Below, piece after piece: positions 7,506 to 15,359 of a DNA stretch of 19,103 nucleotides (the stretch's first letter is position 1; the number at the start of each line of letters is the position of its first letter). The DNA comes from an uncultured Helicobacteraceae bacterium. GTDB taxonomy: Bacteria; Campylobacterota; Campylobacteria; Campylobacterales; UBA6016. Under the pieces are notes generated by a model, which was given only the letters and a program-made list of their open reading frames with translations, was not told the DNA's origin and did no database searches. A program made the translations under genes and the position numbers. The DNA lies in the NCBI GenBank assembly GCA_937973585.1, contig CALJKN010000134.1, positions 1 through 19,103 on the forward strand, written 5' to 3'.

Positions 7506-7533
7506 TTTATATGTATTCTAGTGTCTTTGTCAT
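7506..7533 (-). promoter_or_regulatory. Promoter of the antitoxin-toxin operon
   Basis: Read on the minus strand, ATGACA (complement of 7528-7533), a 16-base spacer and TATAAA (complement of 7506-7511) form a good sigma-70-like promoter. The antitoxin ATG lies about 20 bases downstream. The surrounding AT-rich alternating sequence could hold the autoregulatory operator, but I see no clean palindrome. Confidence 0.5.
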
Positions 7534-7561
7534 AAATTTAGTCCATAAAAAATATCTTGAG

Positions 7562-8761
7562 CTACGTATCTAATTCTTTTTTCAACACATCAAACACAAA
7601 ATCAGGAGTTATCACCTTTACGCATTGATTATCGTCGCAAGCGCTTTTTCGGTGGTTTGCTGCCGATACGCATGGGGAGCATGCCAGTCCTGCGTATATC
7701 GGGGTGAAATTGCCGAGGCTTCCGTATAGGGCGGGGGTTTCGGGGCCGAAAAATACAAATGTCGGAAGATCCGTCACTGCGGCAAAGTGTGCAGGGCCGC
7801 TGTCGTTTGTGAGCATCAGACGGCTAACTGCATACAGCGGGGCAAGCTCCGAAAACCCCGTCAGTCCGGCAAAGTTTACGCATCTATCCCCCAGAGCCGC
7901 CCTGATGATGTCCAGCCCCTCCCGCTCGGATGGTGCACCTGTGAGTAGGATGATGATATCCCCGTAGCTCTCAAGTAGCTTTCTCCCAAGCTCTATATAG
8001 TATTTTCGAGGCCATCTGCGAAGCGGCATCAGATCCGAGGCGTTTGCGTTGAAGATTACTATCCGTTTGCTCTCGTCATATAGCGGCAAAGCCCATTTGA
8101 TTTTTTCGACGATTGCCGCTTTTGCCTCGTCTTTGATTTCGGCTTTTTTGAGTTTGATCTCCCCGTCCGTTACCGCCTTTTTTGAGTATGGGGTCTCAGG
8201 GGCGCTTGACAGGAGGGCATTTGTGAGGGAGATAAAGTTTTTTGCTATGTGGATATGCGGGTTGTAGGCGACTTTGTGGGTGAGCATATCGCCGCGATAT
8301 AGCCCCTCGTTGAAAAAAGCGTGAAACCCGACACGGTTCGTCGCCCCGCAAAATCCGGTCAAAAGCGCCGTAAAACGGGAGAAAAGCTCCAAATCTATAA
8401 CGGAGTCAATCCCTTTTTTTCTACACCAGACTAAAAACGATAGGGTATCGACGGCTAGAGTGGAGAGCGAATCCTCTCTAATCGTAAAGGTATTTTCCGG
8501 AGTTACCGTATTTAGGAGGCGGAGACTCGGTTCGTTTTTTTTGAAAATAACAAAAAACAGCTCACACCCACTCTCTTTTAGCTTTTGCATAGCGGGGTCA
8601 CAGAGTATCGTACTCCCCATTTCGCTAAGCTCTATGAGTAGTACTTTTGACGGTTTTTTAGGTTTTTGGAGGGCAAAGAGCGGTTTTAGTAGATATGTCG
8701 ATAAAAACGACAGAGGAACTCCCGCCCAGTAATCGACCTGTCGCATCAAATCTATATTCAT
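7562..8761 (-). CDS. Glycosyltransferase family 9 (heptosyltransferase-like)
   Basis: This 399-residue cytoplasmic or peripheral enzyme has the GT9 GT-B layout. The N-terminal Rossmann half starts at KVLLIELSEMGSTILCDPAMQKL (after a 38-residue extension). The C-terminal nucleotide-sugar half includes ASDLMPLRRWPRKYY, LLTGAPSEREGLDII and the family signature NDSGPAHFAAVTDLPTFVFFGP. It probably adds heptose or another sugar to lipid A core or another surface glycan. The C-terminus carries four closely spaced cysteines (ACSPC, ACDDNQC), as in several Campylobacterota GT9 proteins, and may bind metal or form disulfides. The start has AGGGG 6 bases upstream. It is last in the coaBC-to-GT9 run, 34 bases after the flippase-like gene. 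Acceptor and donor are unknown. Confidence 0.9.
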   Translation of the reverse strand: MNIDLMRQVDYWAGVPLSFLSTYLLKPLFALQKPKKPSKVLLIELSEMGSTILCDPAMQKLKESGCELFFVIFKKNEPSLRLLNTVTPENTFTIREDSLSTLAVDTLSFLVWCRKKGIDSVIDLELFSRFTALLTGFCGATNRVGFHAFFNEGLYRGDMLTHKVAYNPHIHIAKNFISLTNALLSSAPETPYSKKAVTDGEIKLKKAEIKDEAKAAIVEKIKWALPLYDESKRIVIFNANASDLMPLRRWPRKYYIELGRKLLESYGDIIILLTGAPSEREGLDIIRAALGDRCVNFAGLTGFSELAPLYAVSRLMLTNDSGPAHFAAVTDLPTFVFFGPETPALYGSLGNFTPIYAGLACSPCVSAANHRKSACDDNQCVKVITPDFVFDVLKKELDT

Positions 8762-8795
8762 ATTTTGCCCCTGCTAATGTGTATTAAATTTTTTT

Positions 8796-9728
8796 TTACG
8801 CTATGTTTTTGCTTCTTATCCATGCCGCAAACCCCGGAACGGACGAGATTATGAGTATTACGCCATATGCTATGGAGACCGCCATGATGGCCTCTTTGGA
8901 TGCCCCGCTCATCGAAAACAGTCCGACCATCGCCCCCTCTCTGACACCCCATCCGGCAAAGGAGATAGGGAGTATGGTGAGCAGTATCACGAGCGGCATC
9001 AGGCACAAAAACGCCCCAAACTCAATCCCCAGATTTGACGATACGGAGATCATATAGACCGCCAAAATCGAAAAAAAGTGTATTGCTACAGACAAAAACA
9101 CCTGTTTTGTCGATTTCTCCACGCCTTTGTAGACGGCATAAAATTTTGTCGATAGGGTGTGTAAAAACGATAGTCTCCCCAAATTTTCAAAAACCCCTAT
9201 TTTGTGCAAAAATAGTAGCCCCAAAAATCCGGCAAGACCTCCGGCACTAATCATAAAAACGGCGTATTTGATACCGTCATGCAGATACGTCGGGGCAAAC
9301 AAAAGGGCTATGAGGCTGATAATGAGTAGCCCCGTAAGCCCTACGACCCTGTCGATAAAAATCCCGTAGAGTGAATCCGATATTTTGTACCCTTCGTCTT
9401 TTAGGGCGATTAGCCGTATCGCATCGCCGCCTACGCTTCCGGGGAGCGCCTGAGAGAAAAAAGAGCCTTTAAAGTATAGCCCCTGATAAAACCAAAACCC
9501 TTTGTCAAATCCCAGAGAGTCCATCACCAGTTTCCATCTGTAACCGGAGATAAAGGTGCTTAGAAATTGAAATATTAAGGCAACAAAAAGGAGCGGATAG
9601 CTCATCGAAAAGAAAAGCTCCGGCAGTTGCTCATAATCTAGTTTTTTTGATAAAAACCAAAATGCCAACACGGCGAAAGCGAGCTTGATTCCGGTTTTAA
9701 AAAGTTCGTTTTTTGTTATTCTCTTCAA
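8796..9728 (-). CDS. Flippase-like integral membrane protein (LPG synthase TM family, UPF0104)
   Basis: This 310-residue protein has about eight membrane helices. It carries the two hallmark segments of the PF03706 family: FSQALPGSVGGDAIRLIALK (about residues 90-110) and LPISFAGWGVREGAMVGLFS (about 255-274). Family members include the membrane half of MprF and proteins beside glycosyltransferases thought to flip lipid-linked sugars. No aminoacyl-transferase domain is present, so it is not a full MprF. The start is TTG, supported by AGAGGG 7 bases upstream and a stop codon immediately before it. That start lies in one half of a 15-bp direct repeat shared with the end of the upstream GT39 gene. 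Its place between GT39 and GT9 suggests a role in the same glycan pathway. Confidence 0.9.
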   Translation of the reverse strand: MKRITKNELFKTGIKLAFAVLAFWFLSKKLDYEQLPELFFSMSYPLLFVALIFQFLSTFISGYRWKLVMDSLGFDKGFWFYQGLYFKGSFFSQALPGSVGGDAIRLIALKDEGYKISDSLYGIFIDRVVGLTGLLIISLIALLFAPTYLHDGIKYAVFMISAGGLAGFLGLLFLHKIGVFENLGRLSFLHTLSTKFYAVYKGVEKSTKQVFLSVAIHFFSILAVYMISVSSNLGIEFGAFLCLMPLVILLTILPISFAGWGVREGAMVGLFSMSGASKEAIMAVSIAYGVILIISSVPGFAAWIRSKNIA

Positions 9729-9843
9729 TTAGAAACCCTCTGATTAATTCTCAAATTTTGAGCAAAGCCAAAAATTAGGTCTTCAGCAGACGGCTCTCGC
9801 AGTTTACTGCTCTTTAAAAGTGCATATCTCAATTAGAAACCCT
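9725..9843. repeat. 15-bp direct repeats bracketing repeat copy 2
   Basis: TCAATTAGAAACCCT occurs at 9725-9739 and again at 9829-9843, 104 bases apart. The left copy holds the ribosome site and TTG start of the flippase-like gene; the right copy holds the last codons and TGA stop of GT39. Removing one copy with the element would leave the two genes overlapping at TTGA. This looks like a target-site duplication. Confidence 0.7.
9740..9828 (+). repeat. Dispersed intergenic repeat, copy 2
   Basis: The 39 bases at 9747-9785 are identical to 16981-17019, and the core ATTAGGTCTTC (9774-9784) is shared with copies 3 and 4. It contains a perfect palindrome CTCAAA-T-TTTGAG, the block GAGCAAAGCC (9760-9769) and a hairpin GCAGTTTACTGC (9799-9810). 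After the hairpin it aligns with copy 4 through GCTCTT and GCATA. It lacks the right-hand GGGC-AAA-GCCC terminator-like module. It fills the whole gap between the GT39 stop and the flippase-like start. Confidence 0.85.
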
Positions 9844-11214
9844 GTAAATATAAAAAGTTTTTTCACGAAACCCCTCTTTTTTGGGGCGGAACTCCTCGAT
9901 TAGAGTCGTATTTTTCCAGATTTTTTTTAACTCTTCCATTTTATCGTCTTTTGAGACGTATATCCCGTTTTTTGAGGCAAAATCGTAATTTTTTTGCCAC
10001 CTGTCAAATTCGCTAACTCGGGTTTCGGTCGGGATAAACACCTCTTTTTTTAGCTCAAACCAAAGGATGGATGCGGTGGTTAGGTGATCGGCAAATACGG
10101 GAGCCGTTTTGTCTATGGACTCTATTTTTGCCGCCAGCTCTTTAAATCCAAACAGCCTCTCATGCGGGTTTTTTGCCCCCGTCAGCCCAAACTCCACCGG
10201 AAATCTAGCTATACAGGCGATTCCGATACTAACAACAATCCCTGCCCAAAAAAGCTTTTTTAGATTTTGGCGGGAGATATAGTAGGAAGCTACGATAGAG
10301 GCGGAGATAAATGCAGGGGCAACCCAATTTAGCTCCATTTTTTTGTATAGCCCCTTGTAGAGGAAAAAAACTATAGTAAAAAGCGCCGGAAGCACCGCAA
10401 AAAAAAGTTTGTCGTTTTTGTACGACTCTTTTTTGATAAATCCGTACAGCAAAATACCGAAAAAGATAGGGGAGAATACGGCAAACATTCCACCGAAAAA
10501 CTCCAAATCCTCAAGGAGCAAAAGCTTTTTCGCCCCATCGCCGCTCCCGTGTCCGTATTGAAACAAAAACCCTTCAAACCCGTTTTGGATATTCCAAATT
10601 AGCGTCGGCGAAAAAGCGATTAGCGCCGCAACTATCGCAATATACGGCTTTTTGGTTAGGTATAGTTTCGGTTTTTTAATTGTTATCAAAATAACCAAAG
10701 AGGCCGCTATCAGTACCGCCGTGTATTTGGAGAGCATAGCAAGCCCTATGAGTCCCCCCGTAACGGCGTAAAGCGATGTTTTGTCTTCAAAAAAAGCTCT
10801 GGCTCCAAAATACAAGGCCGCCGACCAAAAAAGAACCAAAGGGCTATCCGGAGTCGTAATAGACAAGCCCATCGTAGCGGCAGGGGAGAGGATAAAGATA
10901 AAAAACGAATAAACGGCCGCCCTTTTGTCTTTTAGGAGGTATTCGGCGCTTAGGTATACAAACGCCGCCGCCCCGAAAAACGATACTATATTTACCGTTC
11001 TGATTGTCTGTGCCGTATCTCCGAACACCGTCGCCGCTTTGATGGCGTAAGCGATCATCGCCGGATGATCCAGATACCCCATAGATAAATGGCGGCTCCA
11101 TAGATAGTAGTATGCCTCATCTGTATAAAACGGCAAATAGCCGTTAAACCAAAAGACAAAAGCGGCATAAAAAGCCGAAAAAACGAGGACAATCCCCGTG
11201 CTGTAATAGTTCAT
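9829..11214 (-). CDS. Glycosyltransferase family 39 (ArnT/PMT-like) membrane protein
   Basis: This 461-residue polytopic inner-membrane enzyme transfers a sugar from a polyprenyl-phosphate carrier on the periplasmic side. The catalytic-loop motif FYTDEAYYYLWSRHLSMGYL, with the acidic pair Asp-Glu at about 32-33, and the following DHPAMIAY are typical of PMT_2/GT39 proteins. About ten hydrophobic helices follow, then a soluble periplasmic C-terminal part of roughly 110 residues. It is shorter than ArnT (about 550 residues), so the acceptor may be something other than lipid A. It starts 6 bases after the FliK-like gene stop with a weak ribosome site, implying co-translation. Next to a flippase-like protein and GT9, it fits a surface-glycan pathway. 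Confidence 0.88.
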   Translation of the reverse strand: MNYYSTGIVLVFSAFYAAFVFWFNGYLPFYTDEAYYYLWSRHLSMGYLDHPAMIAYAIKAATVFGDTAQTIRTVNIVSFFGAAAFVYLSAEYLLKDKRAAVYSFFIFILSPAATMGLSITTPDSPLVLFWSAALYFGARAFFEDKTSLYAVTGGLIGLAMLSKYTAVLIAASLVILITIKKPKLYLTKKPYIAIVAALIAFSPTLIWNIQNGFEGFLFQYGHGSGDGAKKLLLLEDLEFFGGMFAVFSPIFFGILLYGFIKKESYKNDKLFFAVLPALFTIVFFLYKGLYKKMELNWVAPAFISASIVASYYISRQNLKKLFWAGIVVSIGIACIARFPVEFGLTGAKNPHERLFGFKELAAKIESIDKTAPVFADHLTTASILWFELKKEVFIPTETRVSEFDRWQKNYDFASKNGIYVSKDDKMEELKKIWKNTTLIEEFRPKKEGFREKTFYIYRVSN

Positions 11215-11220
11215 AAAGTT

Positions 11221-12876
11221 TTAACCCGTAGTATCCAACAAGGAGGTTTTGATTTCAAAAATTTCTTTGATTCCGGTCTTGATGGAGATATTTTTGCCGT
11301 CAAAAAAAGTCAGCTCCGATAGAGCCTCTTTTAAAAATTTATATGTACTCTCAAATTCGACATCAAGAGAGAGTAGGGTCTGATCACCCGTATATGTCAG
11401 CGTCCCGCCGACAGGCCCCAAAGTCTCAAATGCTCCGTAAAATTCTACCGTTTTGGCGTTTAACCCCTCCTCCCCTTTTTTGCGAAACTGAACGACGTTG
11501 TTTTCATCCAATACAAACGTAAACGCCTCTTTGTTTACCGCTACGGCTACGGAGGAGATGAGGTTAAAATCGTGTTTGTCGGCGGTTTTCGAGAGCTCAT
11601 CTAGCAAGGAGGCTTTTACTTTTGAAGGTGGGTTGTCGTTTGCTCCGTCAATCCCGTCCTCTTTTTGTCCGGTCTCCGTTTTTTGTTTTGATTTTGCCTC
11701 AGTCCCTGCCAAGGCCGCTTTTTTTTGTTTTGCCGCCTCCATCTTCTCTTTGTGTTCCATCAGCGTCTGGATATGCTCCAGTATCTTTAGTGTGGCCTCT
11801 TCGGCGTTTGCTCCACGTTGTTCAAAAAACGTTTTAAACATAATATCGGTGATTTTTTTGGCTATATCTTCGACGATGTTTTGGGGGACGGAGCTGAAAT
11901 CTTTTTGGAGCTCCAGAGATATTTTCTCCAAAAGCTCCCTTTTTAGCTCCTCTTTCATCTCTTGCGGAATCTTGACATCATCTTGAATCTGCCTGATGCC
12001 GACAGGTTGCCTGTTTGTCGCCAACCCCCCTTCGACTACGTTTTTAAAACTTTTGAGTTTTTCGGCTATGTCGTTTTGTAACTCTTTTTTTTGGCTCTCC
12101 TGCGTTTGCGTTTTTGGGGTCTCTTTTTTTAGTTCGGCCTCTATTTTGTCTTTTGCCTCACCCTTGATTGTTTGTGTTATCGTGATTATCTTTGCTGCCT
12201 CGTTTTTTGCGGCTGCGGTGCTCTCTTTTGGAGCCTCTTTGGGGATGTTTTTGTCTGTTTCGGGAGTTTTTGTTTTTGCAAGCTCCGTATCGGCCGCTTT
12301 TAGTCTCGTCTGCTCTTTCGGCTCTTTTGCGGCGGTCTCACCTTGTGCTTTTGGAGGTGTTTGCATTTCCACTTTTTGCTCTTTTGGTTGCGGCTGTGTA
12401 TTGGTTGTTGTCTCCCCTTTTGCGGCGGCTAGCCTCTCCTCTACGGCTATTTTTGTCTGCAATATCTCTTGTTTTTGGTTTTCCGGCTTTGTATTTTGCG
12501 GGCTATCCGTATTTTGGCGGGGTTTGTCGTTTAGGGCATCGACTAGCTTATCAAACCCCAGAGCTTTTTTGAGGGTATCGTTTTTGGTTAGCTCTGATTG
12601 TAGCAGGGTCGGTTTTTGGACGATATTTTCAAGCAGTAGAGTCCCCTCTTTTTTTACCCCCTCTGCCCAGTATTTTAGCCCTTCGGCAAGCTCTTTTTGG
12701 CTAAAAGCCTCTACCGTTTTCCCCTCCACGGTTGCCAGATATTTGTAGCCGTCCTTTGTCTGAAGGAGTTTTTCCAAAACCTCGATAGATACGGGTAATG
12801 ATAGTTTTGCCGCATTTGCCGAAATAGTGCCGAGAAGCTCCCTGACGGCCGATGCCCCCTTGATAGAGTCGATCAT
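11221..12876 (-). CDS. Low-complexity protein with FliK-like C-terminus
   Basis: This 551-residue protein has three parts. An N-terminal region (1-115) is helical. A long middle (about 120-440) is very rich in Lys, Glu, Thr, Gln and Ala, with stretches such as PKEQTRLKAADTELAKTKTP. A folded C-terminus (about 440-551) contains ETLGPVGGTLTYTGDQTLLS and a following VEFESTYKFLKEALSELTFF. Disordered middle plus this LG-x-V-x-L ... F-x-x-LxxxLxxL pattern resembles flagellar hook-length control proteins (Flg_hook domain). FliK is therefore my best guess, unproven. Its ATG overlaps the coaBC stop as ATGA, so translation is coupled. No signal peptide is seen, as expected for a type III export substrate. 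Confidence 0.7.
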   Translation of the reverse strand: MIDSIKGASAVRELLGTISANAAKLSLPVSIEVLEKLLQTKDGYKYLATVEGKTVEAFSQKELAEGLKYWAEGVKKEGTLLLENIVQKPTLLQSELTKNDTLKKALGFDKLVDALNDKPRQNTDSPQNTKPENQKQEILQTKIAVEERLAAAKGETTTNTQPQPKEQKVEMQTPPKAQGETAAKEPKEQTRLKAADTELAKTKTPETDKNIPKEAPKESTAAAKNEAAKIITITQTIKGEAKDKIEAELKKETPKTQTQESQKKELQNDIAEKLKSFKNVVEGGLATNRQPVGIRQIQDDVKIPQEMKEELKRELLEKISLELQKDFSSVPQNIVEDIAKKITDIMFKTFFEQRGANAEEATLKILEHIQTLMEHKEKMEAAKQKKAALAGTEAKSKQKTETGQKEDGIDGANDNPPSKVKASLLDELSKTADKHDFNLISSVAVAVNKEAFTFVLDENNVVQFRKKGEEGLNAKTVEFYGAFETLGPVGGTLTYTGDQTLLSLDVEFESTYKFLKEALSELTFFDGKNISIKTGIKEIFEIKTSLLDTTG

Positions 12877-14135
12877 AGTTTTTTTGCAAGCTCCAGTATC
12901 TCAAAAGCGACTTTTAGCTTGTCGCCTCTATCTATTTGTCGGCTAAACGAGTCAGCCAAAAACAAAACCTCATTTTCGTCGGAACCGAAATTTATATCGC
13001 CCCCCAAAACGTTTAGGCAGATTGCATCAATCCCCTTTTTTTGCATCGCAAGGGTCGCATTTTGGAGCGCACTCTCCCCGTCTGTTTCCGCCTTAAAACC
13101 GACCGTTTTGATCCCCTCTTTTTGGATGGAGGCCAAAATATCGCCGCTTTTTTTTGTTTGTATGCAAAAATCGTCCCCGATTTGCTCTTTTTTGATTTTC
13201 CCGTCCGTTTTGTGTGTCGGGACAAAATCGGCAACGGCTGAAGCCATAAACAGATACGGCGGTTTTTGGAGTACCTCTATTTGTTTTTGGTCGATTAACG
13301 TCGGTTTTGTCCTTTTTGGCTCTTTTGCCGACATGATGGTTTTATCCAGTTTTTCGGCTAGCTCAGATTGGCTCTCAAACTTTATCCGTTCAATGTGGGT
13401 AGTTTTGATGTGGGTTTTGGAGGAGATGAGGGTCACGTCTGCGCCTAGTATATAGGCCGCAACGGACAACGAATCGGCCATTTTGCCGCTTGAGAAGTTG
13501 CCGATATAGCGGACATCGTCTATCCTCTCGATACTCCCTCCGCCTGTTACTACGACGTTTCGATACCGCCAAAAATCATCTTTTAAAAGCTCTCTGGCAG
13601 AGGCCAAAAATATATCCTCCACATCTGCCAAAGCGCCGTTGCCGACATCGCCGCATGCGAGCCTTTTTGAGCACGGCTCCACAGTCTCGTATCCGCATAG
13701 GCTGAGCATCTTTAGGTTTGCCTTTGTGATCGGATGCTCAATCATGGCGGTATTGGCGGCGGGGGCTATCACTTTTGGGGCTTTTGAGGCTAGCATTGTC
13801 TGAAGCAGGAGATTATCGGCTATGGCGTTTGCCAGTTTGGCAATCGTATTTGCCGTTGCAGGGGCTATGACGGCTACCTCCCCCCATTTTGCAAAACCTA
13901 TATGGTTGTTTTCGTTTGTCCAACTCTCGGAATCCAGATGGAGTGCCGTGTATCCGGTGACGGACTCAAACATCAGTGGGGAGATGAATTTTTTTGCCTC
14001 TTCGCTCATCACGACCCGTACCGTCGCACCCGCCTTTTGGAACATTCTGATTAGCTCCAATGATTTGTATATCGAGACCGAAGCGGTTACCCCGACCAAA
14101 ACACGTCTGTTGTCTAAAATATTTTCAAAATTCAT
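12873..14135 (-). CDS. coaBC: Bifunctional phosphopantothenoylcysteine decarboxylase / phosphopantothenate-cysteine ligase
   Basis: It catalyses two consecutive steps of coenzyme A synthesis in the cytoplasm. The N-terminal flavoprotein (CoaC) domain, about 1-185, has the catalytic His78 in NNHIGF, Asn128 in PAANTAMI and Cys161 in ACGDVG. The last two motifs depart from the usual PxMNxxMW and GRM. The C-terminal CTP-dependent ligase (CoaB) has VVTGGGSIERIDDVRYIGN then FSSGKMA, MASAVADFVPTHKTDGKIKK, and GFKAETDG with a final DENEVLFL. Its 420 residues are normal for the family. It is first in the minus-strand run to GT9. In Campylobacter, coaBC (dfp) sits near glmU as I recall; here SIR2-like and ccdAB genes lie between them. 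Confidence 0.96.
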   Translation of the reverse strand: MNFENILDNRRVLVGVTASVSIYKSLELIRMFQKAGATVRVVMSEEAKKFISPLMFESVTGYTALHLDSESWTNENNHIGFAKWGEVAVIAPATANTIAKLANAIADNLLLQTMLASKAPKVIAPAANTAMIEHPITKANLKMLSLCGYETVEPCSKRLACGDVGNGALADVEDIFLASARELLKDDFWRYRNVVVTGGGSIERIDDVRYIGNFSSGKMADSLSVAAYILGADVTLISSKTHIKTTHIERIKFESQSELAEKLDKTIMSAKEPKRTKPTLIDQKQIEVLQKPPYLFMASAVADFVPTHKTDGKIKKEQIGDDFCIQTKKSGDILASIQKEGIKTVGFKAETDGESALQNATLAMQKKGIDAICLNVLGGDINFGSDENEVLFLADSFSRQIDRGDKLKVAFEILELAKKL

Positions 14136-14167
14136 TGTCTAAGCTCTTTTGAATTTGTTTTTAACGG

Positions 14168-14174
14168 TATTATC
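14168..14174. promoter_or_regulatory. Shared divergent -10 element between coaBC and the SIR2-like gene
   Basis: TATTAT (14168-14173, plus) could serve the SIR2-like gene with a leader of about 50 bases. Its complement one base over, GATAAT (14169-14174, minus), could serve coaBC with a leader of about 30 bases. A weak TTGCAT lies 18 bases upstream on the minus strand. If both are used, the two promoters exclude each other. Confidence 0.3.
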
Positions 14175-14229
14175 TCATATCGGGAACGATAAATGCAACC
14201 TTAAAAACAAAAAACTTCAGGCTTTAAAG

Positions 14230-15057
14230 ATGGAAAAGATAGTAAACGGGCTAAAAAACGGAGATACGATACTCTATGTAGGCATGGGGATTTACGAGGG
14301 GGCGGAGTTTTCGGACGGTTCGGCCGTCCCTTTTGATAGCGATTCGATGATACTGGCAATGAACGAGGGGAGGGCGATGGCTCCCAGACTGATGTACGAA
14401 TACACCAGGGCCGCTATGAGTATCGAGCAAAATAGAGGGCGAAAATTTTTGGAGCAAAAAATGTCTTTTTTGTTTGCCAAAGCGCCTCAAAAAGTAAAAG
14501 TTTTGGAACTTATCGAAAAGCTAAAACCAAAATATATTATCGATATGAACTACGACTTTGAGATCCCAAAAATGTACTCAAACGAGCCGCACTACGTCAT
14601 AATCGGCAAGGCCAGAATCGGGGCGGAACTGGATAGATTCGAGATTATGGAGTGGGATAACGGGGCAAAAAAATACGAAAAGGTAGACAAAGAGTTTTTG
14701 AGGCTTGATATGCCGATAATCTTTAAACCGATGGGCTCCATATCCCCAAACCCTACTTTTATCATCTCCGATGCCGATTTTGTCGATTGGCTCACCGAGG
14801 CCATGGGTGGGTTCGCCGTCCCACCGTCGCTCAAAGAATATAGAGATGGGAAACAATACCTGATGTTAGGGCTTGGATTTGCAAAAGACACCGAGAGGAT
14901 GGTGGCAAACGAGCTAACTCTGGGGTTGTCGGGTGGATACTTCGTATACGCCAAAGAGCCGACAAAAAACTGTCTAAAATTTCTAAAGTCGCACAATATG
15001 GAGCTAATAGCCGAAAATCCAAACGACTTTGCGGCGAAGCTACTTGAAGTAGTTTAA
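14230..15057 (+). CDS. SIR2-like domain protein, catalytic His apparently lost
   Basis: This 275-residue protein aligns by eye with SIR2-like (SIR2_2) proteins. It has GDTILYVGMGIYEG with G18-M19-G20 in place of the usual GAG, IIDMNYD (Asn107) for the TTNYD motif, then FKPMGSISPNPTFIISDADF for the usual LHGS region, and YLMLGLGFAKDTERMV for the terminal lfiGfSxxD motif. The HG histidine of sirtuins is Met168 here, so NAD-hydrolase or deacylase activity is doubtful. I start at the ATG at 14230; a TTG at 14149 is possible but sits upstream of the likely promoter. The ribosome site is weak. It is oriented against its neighbours, and its stop overlaps the ccdB stop by 4 bases. Confidence 0.8.
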   Translation: MEKIVNGLKNGDTILYVGMGIYEGAEFSDGSAVPFDSDSMILAMNEGRAMAPRLMYEYTRAAMSIEQNRGRKFLEQKMSFLFAKAPQKVKVLELIEKLKPKYIIDMNYDFEIPKMYSNEPHYVIIGKARIGAELDRFEIMEWDNGAKKYEKVDKEFLRLDMPIIFKPMGSISPNPTFIISDADFVDWLTEAMGGFAVPPSLKEYRDGKQYLMLGLGFAKDTERMVANELTLGLSGGYFVYAKEPTKNCLKFLKSHNMELIAENPNDFAAKLLEVV

Positions 15058-15359
15058 AATCCGGTTATCAAAAAATCTATTGCGGCTATTATTTCCGCTC
15101 TTTTGTCTTTAAGCGAAGTCACCTTGTCGCCAAGTATGGACAATGGGGCACCCACAAGTTGCGATGTAGACATTGCAACTTTTTTATTTTTTACCTCAAA
15201 CACAGGGTTGAGATGTTTTGCCGTTTTGGACTGTATGACCAGCGGCACAATAACTCTTGTTTCAAGTGAGGATAAAATATCCGCCTGAACATCTAGCAGA
15301 TACGGCACTTCTTTGTTTGTGTTTGGATTTGGATTGGCGTAAACATCAAACTGTGCCAT
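15054..15359 (-). CDS. ccdB: CcdB-family toxin
   Basis: CcdB poisons DNA gyrase and stalls replication when unopposed. The 101 residues match family length and pattern: QFDVYANPN, YLLDVQADILSSLETRVIVPL, LNPVFEVKNKKVAMSTSQLVG, APLSILGDKVTSL and the C-terminal IIAAIDFLITGF. F-plasmid CcdB ends in Trp-Gly-Ile, where Trp99 contacts GyrA; here the end is Thr-Gly-Phe. As I recall, chromosomal Vibrio fischeri CcdB ends in a similar LITGI and is active, so loss of Trp need not mean inactivity. The ATG overlaps the ccdA stop by one base (TAATG). Confidence 0.92.
   Translation of the reverse strand: MAQFDVYANPNPNTNKEVPYLLDVQADILSSLETRVIVPLVIQSKTAKHLNPVFEVKNKKVAMSTSQLVGAPLSILGDKVTSLKDKRAEIIAAIDFLITGF

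Noticed and set aside
7552..7560. CTTGAGCTA resembling the left end of repeat copy 4
   Set aside because: Nine matching bases with no continuation; expected by chance.
9740..9828. Integron attC or cassette-array origin for the toxin-antitoxin modules and repeats
   Set aside because: No GTTRRRY/RYYYAAC core sites, cassettes are not in one orientation, and no integrase is present.
11996..12748. Long open frame on the plus strand opposite the FliK-like gene (250 codons)
   Set aside because: It is antisense to the Lys/Glu-rich region, reads as a Ser/Phe/Ala-rich shadow of those codons, and has no ribosome site or family similarity.
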